DNA of 29,443 nt from Bacteroidota bacterium (lineage in GTDB: Bacteria; Bacteroidota; Bacteroidia; Chitinophagales; Chitinophagaceae), in contig JAKAJX010000094.1 of the NCBI GenBank assembly GCA_021824855.1, positions 1 through 29,443 on the forward strand, read 5' to 3'. Position numbers and translations under genes: made by a program. The notes beneath the pieces are model-generated. The model made no database searches. It had not been told where the DNA came from and saw only the letters and a list, made by a program, of their open reading frames with translations. Shown here piece after piece: positions 1-8,101 of this stretch. Position 1 is the stretch's first letter; the number at the start of each line of letters is the position of its first letter.

Positions 1-521
1 TCAAATGCTTTTTGATTGCAGATAGCTGCGTGCCCATCAACACGGGTGATATACACCAGTTTATTGGGGAATAACTGATTTAGTTTTTCGTTGGTTGGAT
101 AAGATTTACCCGGCCATTTGTTTTGATCCCATCCTCTTCCCAGAATCCATTTTTCATCGGGATGTGCAGCAGCAAAGGCTTTCAGTCGTTCTATAACTTC
201 ATCAAAACTTTTTGAATCGTATAAATCTGCGGTAAATAATTCATTGCCATATCCAACAAAATGAGCATGTGCATCAATGAATCCGGGATACACGAATTGA
301 TTATGTGCATCAATTTTTTGTTTGCCGGTATATGTGGTAAGAATAGATTTGTTGCTGCCCACTGCAATAATTTTTCCGTTTTTTATTGCCATAGCTTCTG
401 CTGTGGCAAATGTTGCGTCGACTGTGTAAATTTTTGCATGATAAATAATTAAATCGGCAGGTTGTGGCTTTTTCCAAGCAATAGTTGTAAGAATGCCAAT
501 GGCAATTATTAATTTTCTCAT
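1..521 (-). CDS. Amidohydrolase (YtcJ/NfdA-like), N-terminal part, cut by window edge
   Basis: Reading the minus strand from the ATG at 521 gives an open frame of 173 codons that runs off the left edge of the window. The first residues form a hydrophobic export signal (MRKLIIAIGILTTIAWKK) with no lipobox cysteine, so a periplasmic or secreted enzyme is likely. Next come the beta-sandwich start typical of amidohydrolases (ADLIIYHAKIYTVD, then AEAMAIKNGKIIAVG) and the metal-binding motif PGFIDAHAHF with the HxH pair. Further on, WILGRGWDQNKWPG and RVDGHAA are characteristic of the YtcJ / N-substituted formamide deformylase branch of the amidohydrolase superfamily. The family hydrolyses C-N bonds with one or two active-site metals, but the substrate cannot be told. 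The remaining metal ligands and catalytic Asp would lie outside the window. Family call firm, substrate unknown. Confidence 0.85.
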   Translation of the reverse strand, partial: MRKLIIAIGILTTIAWKKPQPADLIIYHAKIYTVDATFATAEAMAIKNGKIIAVGSNKSILTTYTGKQKIDAHNQFVYPGFIDAHAHFVGYGNELFTADLYDSKSFDEVIERLKAFAAAHPDEKWILGRGWDQNKWPGKSYPTNEKLNQLFPNKLVYITRVDGHAAICNQKAF

Positions 522-621
522 AGAATAAAAGTAGAAAATTCGATGATAGAAAAACTGAATAAATGAGGAATGAAAATTATCGTTGCTCAATAATGTGGGT
601 AAAATCTACTATTCAATCTCT

Positions 622-1578
622 TTATTTCAACAAATCGCAGGGCTTTAATCCGGTATGTTTTTTAAATGCTGCTGAAAAATGGGAGATAGAGGAATAGCCC
701 AGTAAAGAGGAAACATCGGTAACGCTTAAGCTTTTTTCGTACAATAAATATTTGGCATGTTCCATTCTTTGTTGCTGATAAAAATCAAAAATAGTGGTAC
801 CAAAAATTTCTTTAAATCCTTTTTTTAAGTAGCACTCGTTCATGGCAACTTTTCTGCTTAATTCTTTAATAGTTAGTGGGTCGCCAATATGTTGTAATAA
901 AATTTCTTTTGCTTGGTAAATTTGTTCTTTACTTCTATCGTCGGTTAAAAATTTGCAGGAAAAATTTTCTTCTTTTTCATCTAATAAACAATCTAAGCTA
1001 TACAGTAAAAGTTCATGCACTTTAGAGTTAATAAAAATATTTTCTAATGCACCATTATAACTGTGGTTCAACAAAGCATCTAAAACATTTCTAGATTTTA
1101 AGCAAATAGGAAATATTTTAGTAAACGAGTTAGGACTTTTAAATGCTAATACCTCATCTTTTCTGTTGCTTAATTTAACATTATGCGTAAACTGATGTAA
1201 AAAAGTAGCGGTAAAATGAAAATTAAATACATCAACAGTTGGATATTGTCCTTTGCAATTAGCAGTAGGTAAACTTCCGCAGGCAACACAAACTTTATCC
1301 GAGCAATATCTATTTCCGGTAGTGCAAAAGCGTAATTCTAAATAATTTTCTTTCGGTTTCGATTCGTTAAAATGATATACCAGCATACCGGTATCTTCTG
1401 CAACCCAAGGATGTTGGGCAAAGTATCTGCGAATATTGTACTGAATAGAGCCCGGAATGTTTTGTTTTTTATTGTACAACAAATCCATACTTGGTTCAAT
1501 ACCTTCTTTGTGTGCAGTTTTTAATATGTCTAAAGTTTTTATCATTTCGTAAAAAGCAAAATTAATGTATCTACACAT
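622..1578 (-). CDS. AraC-family transcriptional regulator with N-terminal cysteine cluster
   Basis: A 318-residue protein whose last 100 residues are an AraC/XylS DNA-binding domain. Helix-turn-helix 1 is around 235-260 (LTIKELSRKVAMNECYLKKGF) and helix-turn-helix 2 around 285-310 (VTDVSSLLGYSSISHFSAAFKK), ending in the usual KPCDLLK-type tail. The N-terminal part resembles the PchR-like AraC proteins common in Bacteroidota and is not a canonical cupin. It holds five cysteines close together (C85, C92, C97, C100, C108), which could bind a metal or respond to redox state; this is inference. The ATG at 1578 lies 5 bases after a -7-like box, so it would give an almost leaderless message; Met12 (codon at 1545) is an alternative start. 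The gene is divergent from gyrB. The target genes are not known; the amidohydrolase next to it on the same strand is one candidate. Confidence 0.88.
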   Translation of the reverse strand: MCRYINFAFYEMIKTLDILKTAHKEGIEPSMDLLYNKKQNIPGSIQYNIRRYFAQHPWVAEDTGMLVYHFNESKPKENYLELRFCTTGNRYCSDKVCVACGSLPTANCKGQYPTVDVFNFHFTATFLHQFTHNVKLSNRKDEVLAFKSPNSFTKIFPICLKSRNVLDALLNHSYNGALENIFINSKVHELLLYSLDCLLDEKEENFSCKFLTDDRSKEQIYQAKEILLQHIGDPLTIKELSRKVAMNECYLKKGFKEIFGTTIFDFYQQQRMEHAKYLLYEKSLSVTDVSSLLGYSSISHFSAAFKKHTGLKPCDLLK

Positions 1579-1583
1579 AATTT

Positions 1584-1613
1584 CAAAGTCATACTATTGT
1601 CAATTTACTTCAA
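1584..1613 (-). promoter_or_regulatory. Candidate promoter of the AraC-type regulator
   Basis: On the minus strand TTG (1611-1613) is followed by 19 bases and then TGACTTTG (1584-1591), a 7/8 match to the Bacteroidota -7 box TAnnTTTG. Only 5 bases separate the box from the ATG at 1578. Confidence 0.45.
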
Positions 1614-1701
1614 TGTAGGTTAACAAATTAGCGTTCAAATTGTTCGCATTTTTGGTGGAAAAATTGGCAAAACATAAAGCCAAAAGCCATTCTATTTTCC
1701 T

Positions 1702-1709
1702 TATCTTCG
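1702..1709 (+). promoter_or_regulatory. Candidate -7 box of gyrB
   Basis: TATCTTCG matches TAnnTTTG in 7 of 8 positions and lies 44 bases before the GyrB start at 1754. No good TTG was found at the -33 position, so this is only a candidate. Confidence 0.35.
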
Positions 1710-1753
1710 CCCACTTCTTAAGAATAATCAAATTCAAGACAGATAAGTATTTT

Positions 1754-3733
1754 ATGAGTGAAGAACAATTAAAAAGCAATGAGGCACAAAATAAAAATTA
1801 TGGTGCCGATAGTATTCAGGTTTTAGAAGGATTAGAAGCTGTTAGAAAAAGGCCTGCCATGTATATTGGCGATATTAGTGTAAAAGGATTACACCATTTA
1901 GTGTATGAAGTAGTGGATAATAGTATTGATGAAGCTTTAGCAGGTTATTGCAAAAATATATTTGTAACTATTCATGAAGATAACTCCATTACAGTAAAAG
2001 ATGATGGTCGCGGTATTCCAACTGCTATGCATACCAAAGAAAAAAGAAGTGCATTAGAAGTTGTAATGACGGTATTGCATGCCGGAGGTAAATTCGATAA
2101 AAATACCTATAAAGTATCCGGAGGTTTACATGGTGTGGGCGTAAGCTGCGTAAATGCACTTAGCGAAACTTTGCATGTAACTGTTGAGCGAGAAGGAAAA
2201 ATATTTGAGCAAGAGTATCATGCCGGTACTCCTAAATATGCCGTTAGAGAAATAGGTGTAAGTAATAATACAGGCACTACTGTTCGCTTTTGGCCCGATG
2301 CTACTATTTTTCAAACTACTGTATACAATAAAGACATTTTGGAAGGAAGATTAAGAGAATTATCTTACCTCAATAAAAAAATAAGTATTACACTAACCGA
2401 TTTAAGAGAAAAGCAAGAAGATGGTTCGGCTTACACAAAAGTATTTTATAGCGAAGGTGGTATTGTAGAATTTGTAGAAATGCTGGATGAAAACGGTAAA
2501 CGAAGTTCATTAATTGCCAAAACCATTTATGTTGAAGGGTTAGACGAAACCACCAATGTAGCAGTTGAAGTAGCAATGACCTACAACAACGATTTTAAAG
2601 AACATATTTTCTCTTATGTAAACAATATCAACACCATTGAAGGTGGTACACATGTTACCGGCTTTAGAAGGGCTTTAACTCGTGTATTTAAAAGTTATGG
2701 CGATAAAGAAGGCTTATTTGAAAGAGCTAAAGTAGAAGTAGAAGGCGATGATTTTAGAGAAGGTTTAAGTGCCATTATCTCTGTAAAAGTTCCGGAGCCT
2801 CAATTCGAAGGACAAACAAAAACCAAATTAGGTAATAGCGAAGTAAGTGGAGTAGTAGAAACTACGGTAAGTAGAGTATTACAAGCATACTTAGAAGAAA
2901 ATCCGCGTGAAGCAAAAAATGTTATCTCTAAAATTGTTTTAGCGGCGCAAGCACGTGTAGCAGCCAAAAAGGCCAGAGAATTGGTACAACGTAAAACAGT
3001 ATTAAGCGGAGGTGGCTTGCCGGGTAAATTGGCCGATTGTAGCGAACGTAATCCTGAAAGATGTGAAATATATTTAGTAGAGGGAGATTCTGCAGGAGGC
3101 ACTGCAAAACAAGGCCGAGATAGAAGCTATCAGGCTATTCTTCCATTGCGAGGTAAAATTTTAAATGTTGAAAAAGCAATGGAACATAAAATTTATGAAA
3201 ACGAAGAAATTAGAAACATATTTACTGCAATGGGTGTAACTATTGGAACACAGGAAGATCCAAAAGCTTTAAATATTTCTAAACTTAGGTATCATAAATT
3301 AATTATTATGACTGATGCCGATGTAGATGGATCTCATATTGCAACGCTTATTCTTACTTTCATTTTTAGGTATATGAAAGAATTGGTTGAACAAGGATAT
3401 GTTTATATTGCTCAACCTCCTTTGTATTTGGTTAAAAAAGGAAAAGAACAAGCCTATGCTTATTCCGAAGAACAAAGAAAATTTTTAATAGAAAAAATTG
3501 GTGCAGGGAAAGATGATAGTGTTATAACCCAACGCTATAAAGGGTTAGGTGAAATGAATGCCGATCAATTATGGGAAACTACAATGGATCCGGCACGCAG
3601 AACTTTAAAAAGAGTTACCATTGAAAGTGCTGCCGAAGCCGATAGAGTATTTAGTATGCTTATGGGCGATGAAGTGGCACCAAGAAGAGAGTTTATTGAA
3701 TCGCATGCCAAATATGCAAAAATTGATGTATAA
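1754..3733 (+). CDS. gyrB: DNA gyrase subunit B
   Basis: A 659-residue type IIA topoisomerase ATPase subunit, the normal length for a Bacteroidota GyrB. It pairs with GyrA to introduce negative supercoils using ATP. The GHKL ATPase domain is at the N-terminus: VVDNSIDEALAGY carries the catalytic Glu and Mg-binding Asn, DDGRGIP follows, and GGLHGVGVSCVNAL is the ATP lid. The TOPRIM domain shows Glu443 in EGDSAGG and the acidic triad D521/D523/D525 in DADVDGSH. QRYKGLGEMN near the C-terminus is the GyrB signature for GyrA contact. The frame is open further upstream to a TTG at 1640, but those 38 codons look non-coding and resemble no GyrB N-terminus. The ATG at 1754 (MSEEQLKSNE) fits the family. 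Confidence 0.97.
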   Translation: MSEEQLKSNEAQNKNYGADSIQVLEGLEAVRKRPAMYIGDISVKGLHHLVYEVVDNSIDEALAGYCKNIFVTIHEDNSITVKDDGRGIPTAMHTKEKRSALEVVMTVLHAGGKFDKNTYKVSGGLHGVGVSCVNALSETLHVTVEREGKIFEQEYHAGTPKYAVREIGVSNNTGTTVRFWPDATIFQTTVYNKDILEGRLRELSYLNKKISITLTDLREKQEDGSAYTKVFYSEGGIVEFVEMLDENGKRSSLIAKTIYVEGLDETTNVAVEVAMTYNNDFKEHIFSYVNNINTIEGGTHVTGFRRALTRVFKSYGDKEGLFERAKVEVEGDDFREGLSAIISVKVPEPQFEGQTKTKLGNSEVSGVVETTVSRVLQAYLEENPREAKNVISKIVLAAQARVAAKKARELVQRKTVLSGGGLPGKLADCSERNPERCEIYLVEGDSAGGTAKQGRDRSYQAILPLRGKILNVEKAMEHKIYENEEIRNIFTAMGVTIGTQEDPKALNISKLRYHKLIIMTDADVDGSHIATLILTFIFRYMKELVEQGYVYIAQPPLYLVKKGKEQAYAYSEEQRKFLIEKIGAGKDDSVITQRYKGLGEMNADQLWETTMDPARRTLKRVTIESAAEADRVFSMLMGDEVAPRREFIESHAKYAKIDV

Positions 3734-3779
3734 CGATGTGGATTAATTTTAATCTGCTCATTTCTTAAAATAACAAAAA

Positions 3780-3800
3780 AAGCTTAGTTTGTGTAAGCTT
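3780..3800. terminator. Small hairpin after gyrB
   Basis: A 7-bp perfect stem AAGCTTA/TAAGCTT with a 7-base loop. The uninterrupted A-run to its left (3775-3780) would be a U-run in a minus-strand transcript, so it works better as a terminator for leftward transcription (for example mfd read-through) than for gyrB. On the plus strand no U-tract follows. Confidence 0.4.
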
Positions 3801-3852
3801 GATAGAAAAATTTATTTAATAACCGGATTTCTAAACGGAAATCGAAAATTTA

Positions 3853-4065
3853 ATGATTATGGATACTTCAAAAATGATTAAAGCATATTGCCTAAAAACA
3901 AAAGAAAAAAATGTACCCATGCACGATGCAGTAGTTACTAAAACTGCAAAAGGCGGATATATGGCTTCTGGTAACGATGGCAAAGGAAATAAAATGGCTG
4001 CAATTTTAAATGAAGCTAAGGCTTTACAAGCTATTGCAGACGGAGTTGCTAAAAAAGGATTTTAA
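3853..4065 (+). CDS. Small protein resembling a cysteine-poor DUF5679 zinc ribbon
   Basis: A 70-residue basic protein with no signal peptide or membrane segment. The segment KAYCLKTKEKNVPMHDAVVT, followed by a GGYMASG turn and NDGKGNKM, resembles the layout of small DUF5679 proteins (AYCxKCxxK, then VTxKNG, then a second CxxC and KM) as I recall them. Three of the four expected zinc cysteines are replaced (CxxC reads CLKT, and the second pair reads NDGKG), leaving only Cys13. After that comes an alanine-rich helix (ILNEAKALQAIADGVAKKGF). Start could be 3853 or the ATG at 3859 (MDTSKM); neither has a Shine-Dalgarno site. The gene lies between gyrB and the convergent mfd, closed by the 4090-4121 terminator. 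Its reality is supported by the terminator and coding-like composition. The family link is tentative and the function unknown. Confidence 0.7.
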   Translation: MIMDTSKMIKAYCLKTKEKNVPMHDAVVTKTAKGGYMASGNDGKGNKMAAILNEAKALQAIADGVAKKGF

Positions 4066-4089
4066 TAGGTAGAAAATAAATAGTTCTTT

Positions 4090-4121
4090 AAAAGTTCGGT
4101 ATTTTATATCGAACTTTTTTT
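4090..4121. terminator. Bidirectional terminator shared by the small gene and mfd
   Basis: A 12-bp stem (4090-4101 with 4107-4118, one G-T pair) around a 5-base loop, followed by T's on the plus strand and preceded by A's that serve as a U-tract on the minus strand. It sits between the stop of the small gene at 4065 and the mfd stop at 4120-4122 and even overlaps the mfd stop. Confidence 0.85.
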
Positions 4122-7100
4122 ATGGCTTTACTGCAACAGCACGATGTATTTTTTGTAAAAATTGATGCATTTCACTCATATTCTTTATTGGCTCTACTAC
4201 TAATAAAAAATTTTTGGCAACTTGTTTTAATCGTGCTTTGTTGGTGCCGGTTTGTAAAAATTGTAGAATATTTTTAAAAGTATCCGATTCGAAATAGGGC
4301 GAATCGTTTTTATTAATGAAATAGCAACGCATTATTTCATCTTTTAAGCTCATTTTTTCAAAGCCCAAATCAACAGCCAGCCAACGGCATCTTACTGTAA
4401 TAAACAAATCGTCTACTTCTTTTGGCATAGCACCAAATCTGTCAACCATTTCTGAATGAAAGTGTAGAAGTTCATCTTCCTTTTCACAATTATCTAATCG
4501 GGAGTATAGCGATAATCTTTCAGTTATATTTTCAACATAACTATCCGGAATTAAAATTTCTAAATCGGTATCAATAGTACAATCATTCACAAAATCATCT
4601 TGCTTGCTAATTTCTTCTTTAAATAAATCTTTAAAATCTTTTCTTTTCAATTCACGAATGGCTTCGTCTAAAATTTTCTGATACATTTCAAATCCAATTT
4701 CTGCCATAAAACCACTTTGCTCTCCGCCCAACATATTTCCGGCTCCTCTAATATCTAAATCACGCATAGCAATTTGAAAGCCACTGCCTAAATCGCTAAA
4801 CTGCTCTAAGGTTTGTAATCTTTTTCTCGAATCGGTTGGTAAAGTACTTAAAGGCGGTGCTAATAAATAGCAAAATGCTTTTTTATTACTGCGGCCAACT
4901 CTGCCTCTTAACTGATGTAAATCGCTTAATCCAAAATGATGTGCATTGTTAACGATGATAGTATTTACATTCGGAATATCTACACCACTTTCAACAATAT
5001 TTGTACAAACAAGTACATCATATTTTTTATCAATAAAATCTAAAATTTTTTCTTCTAATTGATCGCCTTCCATTTGTCCGTGAGCAAAGGCAATGCTTAA
5101 ATCTGGACAAAGGCTTTGTATTAGTGTACACATTTCGGCCAAACCTTGTACTCTGTTATGAATGAAGAAAACTTGTCCACCTCTTTCTGTTTCAAAATAA
5201 ATAGTATCCCGAATAAAATCGTCGTTAAATACTTGTACTTCTGTTTGAATGGGTTGCCTGTTGGGCGGTGGGGTATTAATGATTGATAAATCTCTTGCAC
5301 CCATTAAGCTAAACTGTAAAGTACGTGGAATAGGTGTGGCAGTAAGTGTTAGCGAATCAACATTTGTTTTTAGCAGCTTTAGTTTTTCTTTATGTGCTAC
5401 ACCAAATTTTTGTTCTTCATCAATTACCATTAATCCTAAATCTTTAAACTTTACATCTTTACCCAATAAGCCATGTGTACCAACTATAATATCAATTTTT
5501 CCTTCGGTTAATTTTTGTAGTGTTAATTTTTTTTCTTTGGATGATTTGAATCGATTAATATAATCAACCGTTACAGGAAAATTTTTAAAACGTTCTTTAA
5601 ATGTTTGGTAATGCTGATAGGCTAATATAGTTGTAGGAACAAGTATGGCAGCTTGTTTGCCATCGCAACAGGTTTTAAATGCTGCACGAATAGCAATTTC
5701 TGTTTTACCAAAACCAACATCACCACAAACCAATCTATCCATTGGCGATGGAGATTCCATATCTTTTTTTACATCGGCAGTTGCTTTACTTTGGTCGGGA
5801 GTATCTTCATAAATAAAACTTGCTTCTAATTCGGTTTGCATGTAATTATCGGGTGCGTGTTGAAAGCCTTGTTGTGCTTTACGTTGAGCATATAGCTTAA
5901 TTAAATCGAACGCAATTTCTTTTACTTTGGCTTTTGTTTTTTCTTTTAATTTGTTCCAAACATCGCTACCTAATTTATTTATTTTGGGAACTGTGCCTTC
6001 CTTTCCTGTGTATTTCGATATTTTATGTAATGAATTAATATTTACATATAAAATATCACTGTCTTTATAAATAATTCTAACTGCTTCTTGTAATTTTCCA
6101 TTCAACTCAATCTTTTGTAATCCGCTGTAGGTGCCCACTCCATGATCTATATGCGTAACAAAATCTCCGGGTTGTAAGTCTCGTAAGGTTTTTAAAGTAA
6201 GTGCTTTATTTTTACTAAAAGCTTGTTTAATTTTATATTTATGGTATCGTTGAAATATTTGATGATCGGTATAACAAATAACTTTTAAATCTTCGTCAAT
6301 AAATCCTTCGTGTATAGAAGTAGCAACGGGTATAAACTGTATTTCGGTAGCTAAATCGGTAAAAATGCTATGTAATCTTTCTAATTGTTTTACTTGTTCT
6401 GCAAAAATGTATATTCCAAAACCTGCCGCTTCATGGGCTTTTAAATCTTTTATTAATAAATCGAATTGGCGATTGAAGGATGGTTGTATTTTGGTATTAA
6501 ATTCAATTTCAAAATTTGAAAGATGAGGTTTGTAACCAAATTCTATAATATGGCGTAATTGAATTTGCCGTTCTATGGTTGCAACGGGAACAAAATCATT
6601 TATTGAAACATCTTTCCAAATTTTAGTATCATCTTCCTCCTCATTTTCTTCGGTTTGTTGGGTAGCATTGATTTTTATTCTTTCTAAAAACAATCCCAAG
6701 TCTTCTTCTTGTGTTTCAATTTTTTCTTTAATAACATCCCAATCTTTTAACCAAATCACTGTGTTTTTAGGAAGAAATTCAAGAAGGGTAACTTTTTCTC
6801 CGCTTTCAAATTGCGTTTCAATATTTGGAATAATTGAAACCTGTAATAGCTTTCTTTCGCTTAACTGTGTTTCTGGATTAAAAATGCGAATACTATCCAC
6901 TTCATTTCCAAACAATTCAATACGATATGGTTTTTCGTTTCCAAAAGAATAAATATCTAAAATGCCACCACGTAATGCAAATTGACCGGGTTCGTAAACA
7001 AAATCTGTTCTTATAAATCCGTACATCACAAACAATTCCAAAATGCTGTCAACATTAATTGTATCATTAGTTTTAATGGAAATAATATTGCTGCTTAGCG

Positions 7101-7521
7101 TTTTAGGTAATACTACTTTTTCAAACAAAGCTTCAGGATATGTAACAATTATTTTTTTATTACCACCAACAGAAAGTTTGGTTAACATTTCTGTTCTTAG
7201 CATTACATGCGATGAATTAAGTAAGCGAAAGTTTTTTCTGTTTTTAAATGAAGAAGGGAAATAAAAAAGATCGAGTGCCGATGTTAAGTTTTCTAAAGTG
7301 TTATGAAAGTAAGCTGCATCTTCTGCATCGTTCAAAACAATTAAATGATTGAGATTTTGTATTTGCGGATGATTGAAAATACTTGTTACCACAAATTCCG
7401 AACTACTTCCTTGTAAATTTTTGAGATATATTTTTTGCGTATCGGCAATAGAAAGCCTGTCCGCTAATTGAAAAAGACGGGGAGAAGACTGATAATTTTC
7501 CAAAAGCACATTCACATTCAT
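4120..7521 (-). CDS. mfd: Transcription-repair coupling factor (Mfd)
   Basis: A 1133-residue protein of normal length for Mfd. It is an SF2 DNA translocase that pushes stalled RNA polymerase off lesions and recruits UvrA. The N-terminal third carries the UvrB-homology region (RTDFVYEPGQFALRGGILDIYSF is typical). The CarD-like RNA polymerase interaction domain begins near residue 445 (LQPGDFVTHIDHGVGTYSGL). The motor has Walker A GDVGFGKT at 600-607 (Lys606), the DEEQ box at 701-704, LTATPIPRTL, and motifs V/VI including NIVESGVDIPNVN and QLRGRVGRS. The C-terminal TRCF domain follows. The start at 7521 is supported by the promoter 11 bases upstream. The gene is convergent with the small gene before 4120. 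Confidence 0.97.
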   Translation of the reverse strand: MNVNVLLENYQSSPRLFQLADRLSIADTQKIYLKNLQGSSSEFVVTSIFNHPQIQNLNHLIVLNDAEDAAYFHNTLENLTSALDLFYFPSSFKNRKNFRLLNSSHVMLRTEMLTKLSVGGNKKIIVTYPEALFEKVVLPKTLSSNIISIKTNDTINVDSILELFVMYGFIRTDFVYEPGQFALRGGILDIYSFGNEKPYRIELFGNEVDSIRIFNPETQLSERKLLQVSIIPNIETQFESGEKVTLLEFLPKNTVIWLKDWDVIKEKIETQEEDLGLFLERIKINATQQTEENEEEDDTKIWKDVSINDFVPVATIERQIQLRHIIEFGYKPHLSNFEIEFNTKIQPSFNRQFDLLIKDLKAHEAAGFGIYIFAEQVKQLERLHSIFTDLATEIQFIPVATSIHEGFIDEDLKVICYTDHQIFQRYHKYKIKQAFSKNKALTLKTLRDLQPGDFVTHIDHGVGTYSGLQKIELNGKLQEAVRIIYKDSDILYVNINSLHKISKYTGKEGTVPKINKLGSDVWNKLKEKTKAKVKEIAFDLIKLYAQRKAQQGFQHAPDNYMQTELEASFIYEDTPDQSKATADVKKDMESPSPMDRLVCGDVGFGKTEIAIRAAFKTCCDGKQAAILVPTTILAYQHYQTFKERFKNFPVTVDYINRFKSSKEKKLTLQKLTEGKIDIIVGTHGLLGKDVKFKDLGLMVIDEEQKFGVAHKEKLKLLKTNVDSLTLTATPIPRTLQFSLMGARDLSIINTPPPNRQPIQTEVQVFNDDFIRDTIYFETERGGQVFFIHNRVQGLAEMCTLIQSLCPDLSIAFAHGQMEGDQLEEKILDFIDKKYDVLVCTNIVESGVDIPNVNTIIVNNAHHFGLSDLHQLRGRVGRSNKKAFCYLLAPPLSTLPTDSRKRLQTLEQFSDLGSGFQIAMRDLDIRGAGNMLGGEQSGFMAEIGFEMYQKILDEAIRELKRKDFKDLFKEEISKQDDFVNDCTIDTDLEILIPDSYVENITERLSLYSRLDNCEKEDELLHFHSEMVDRFGAMPKEVDDLFITVRCRWLAVDLGFEKMSLKDEIMRCYFINKNDSPYFESDTFKNILQFLQTGTNKARLKQVAKNFLLVVEPIKNMSEMHQFLQKIHRAVAVKP

Positions 7522-7532
7522 AATCTGCCATG

Positions 7533-7564
7533 CAAATATAAAATATCATTGCATTGTAACGCAA
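7533..7564 (-). promoter_or_regulatory. Promoter of mfd
   Basis: On the minus strand TTG (7562-7564), 21 bases, then TATATTTG (7533-7540), a full match to the Bacteroidota -33/-7 promoter. Eleven bases lie between the box and the Mfd ATG at 7521, so the leader is very short. Confidence 0.75.
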
Positions 7565-7571
7565 TTATTAA

Positions 7572-8036
7572 TTAATAAATAGCATAAGCATCTTGTTTAA
7601 TGTCAATTTTGGTAATACTATTGTTATTTACTTTAACCGGTGCTATATTATTTTTTGCATCAAAAGTATTGGCGTAAAAAAAACCTTTTACCTTTAAAAA
7701 AACAGAATAATCACCCGTAGGTAGCGATAGTATAAAGTATCCTTTTTTGTTAGAAACTGTTTTGGCAAGAAGTTTTGAGTTTACGGCTGTGTAAAAACCC
7801 GATTCTGATAGTTTTGATGTATTAGTAATATTTGTTAATTCAAAAATATAGATTGTGTCTGACAGTGGTTGCGTTGGTAATGGTTGAATATTGGGAGCCG
7901 GCATTTGATTTCCCGAAATGGTATAAACAAATCCTTCTATTCCTTGAACTATTGATGCTGAACGATGTTTTTTAATAGGTGCACATGCAATAAGCAATAA
8001 TAAAAAACAAAGTATGTGAAAAATATTTTTTTTCAT
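7572..8036 (-). CDS. Lipoprotein with carboxypeptidase-regulatory-like fold
   Basis: A 154-residue protein starting with a lipoprotein signal (MKKNIFHILCFLLLLIACAP), with the lipobox LIAC giving the lipidated Cys18. The mature part begins with IEGFVYTISGNQMPAPN, then SDTIYIFE, and has the stretch TVSNKKGYFILSLPTGDYSVFLK. That pattern (xGYFxxxLPxGxYSVF) is the transthyretin-like/carboxypeptidase regulatory fold seen in many Bacteroidota surface lipoproteins. No catalytic residues are visible, and the role is probably structural or binding. It is divergent from the subtilase at 8102 with 65 bases between the two starts, so the two may share control. Function not established. Confidence 0.8.
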   Translation of the reverse strand: MKKNIFHILCFLLLLIACAPIKKHRSASIVQGIEGFVYTISGNQMPAPNIQPLPTQPLSDTIYIFELTNITNTSKLSESGFYTAVNSKLLAKTVSNKKGYFILSLPTGDYSVFLKVKGFFYANTFDAKNNIAPVKVNNNSITKIDIKQDAYAIY

Positions 8037-8101
8037 ACCGCAATTTATAAGTTGAAAGTATCTAATTTACAAAAAATTTATATTGAACTAAAATTGTACT
8101 T

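Noticed and set aside
1640..1753. Upstream in-frame extension of gyrB from a TTG
   Set aside because: The 38 extra residues do not resemble any GyrB N-terminus and cover the likely promoter. The ATG at 1754 gives the normal start and length.
6575..6952. Open frame of 125 codons antisense to mfd (and a similar one at 5249-5563)
   Set aside because: Low-complexity Ser/Phe-rich translation, as expected from the reverse of an AT-rich coding strand; no promoter or family match seen.
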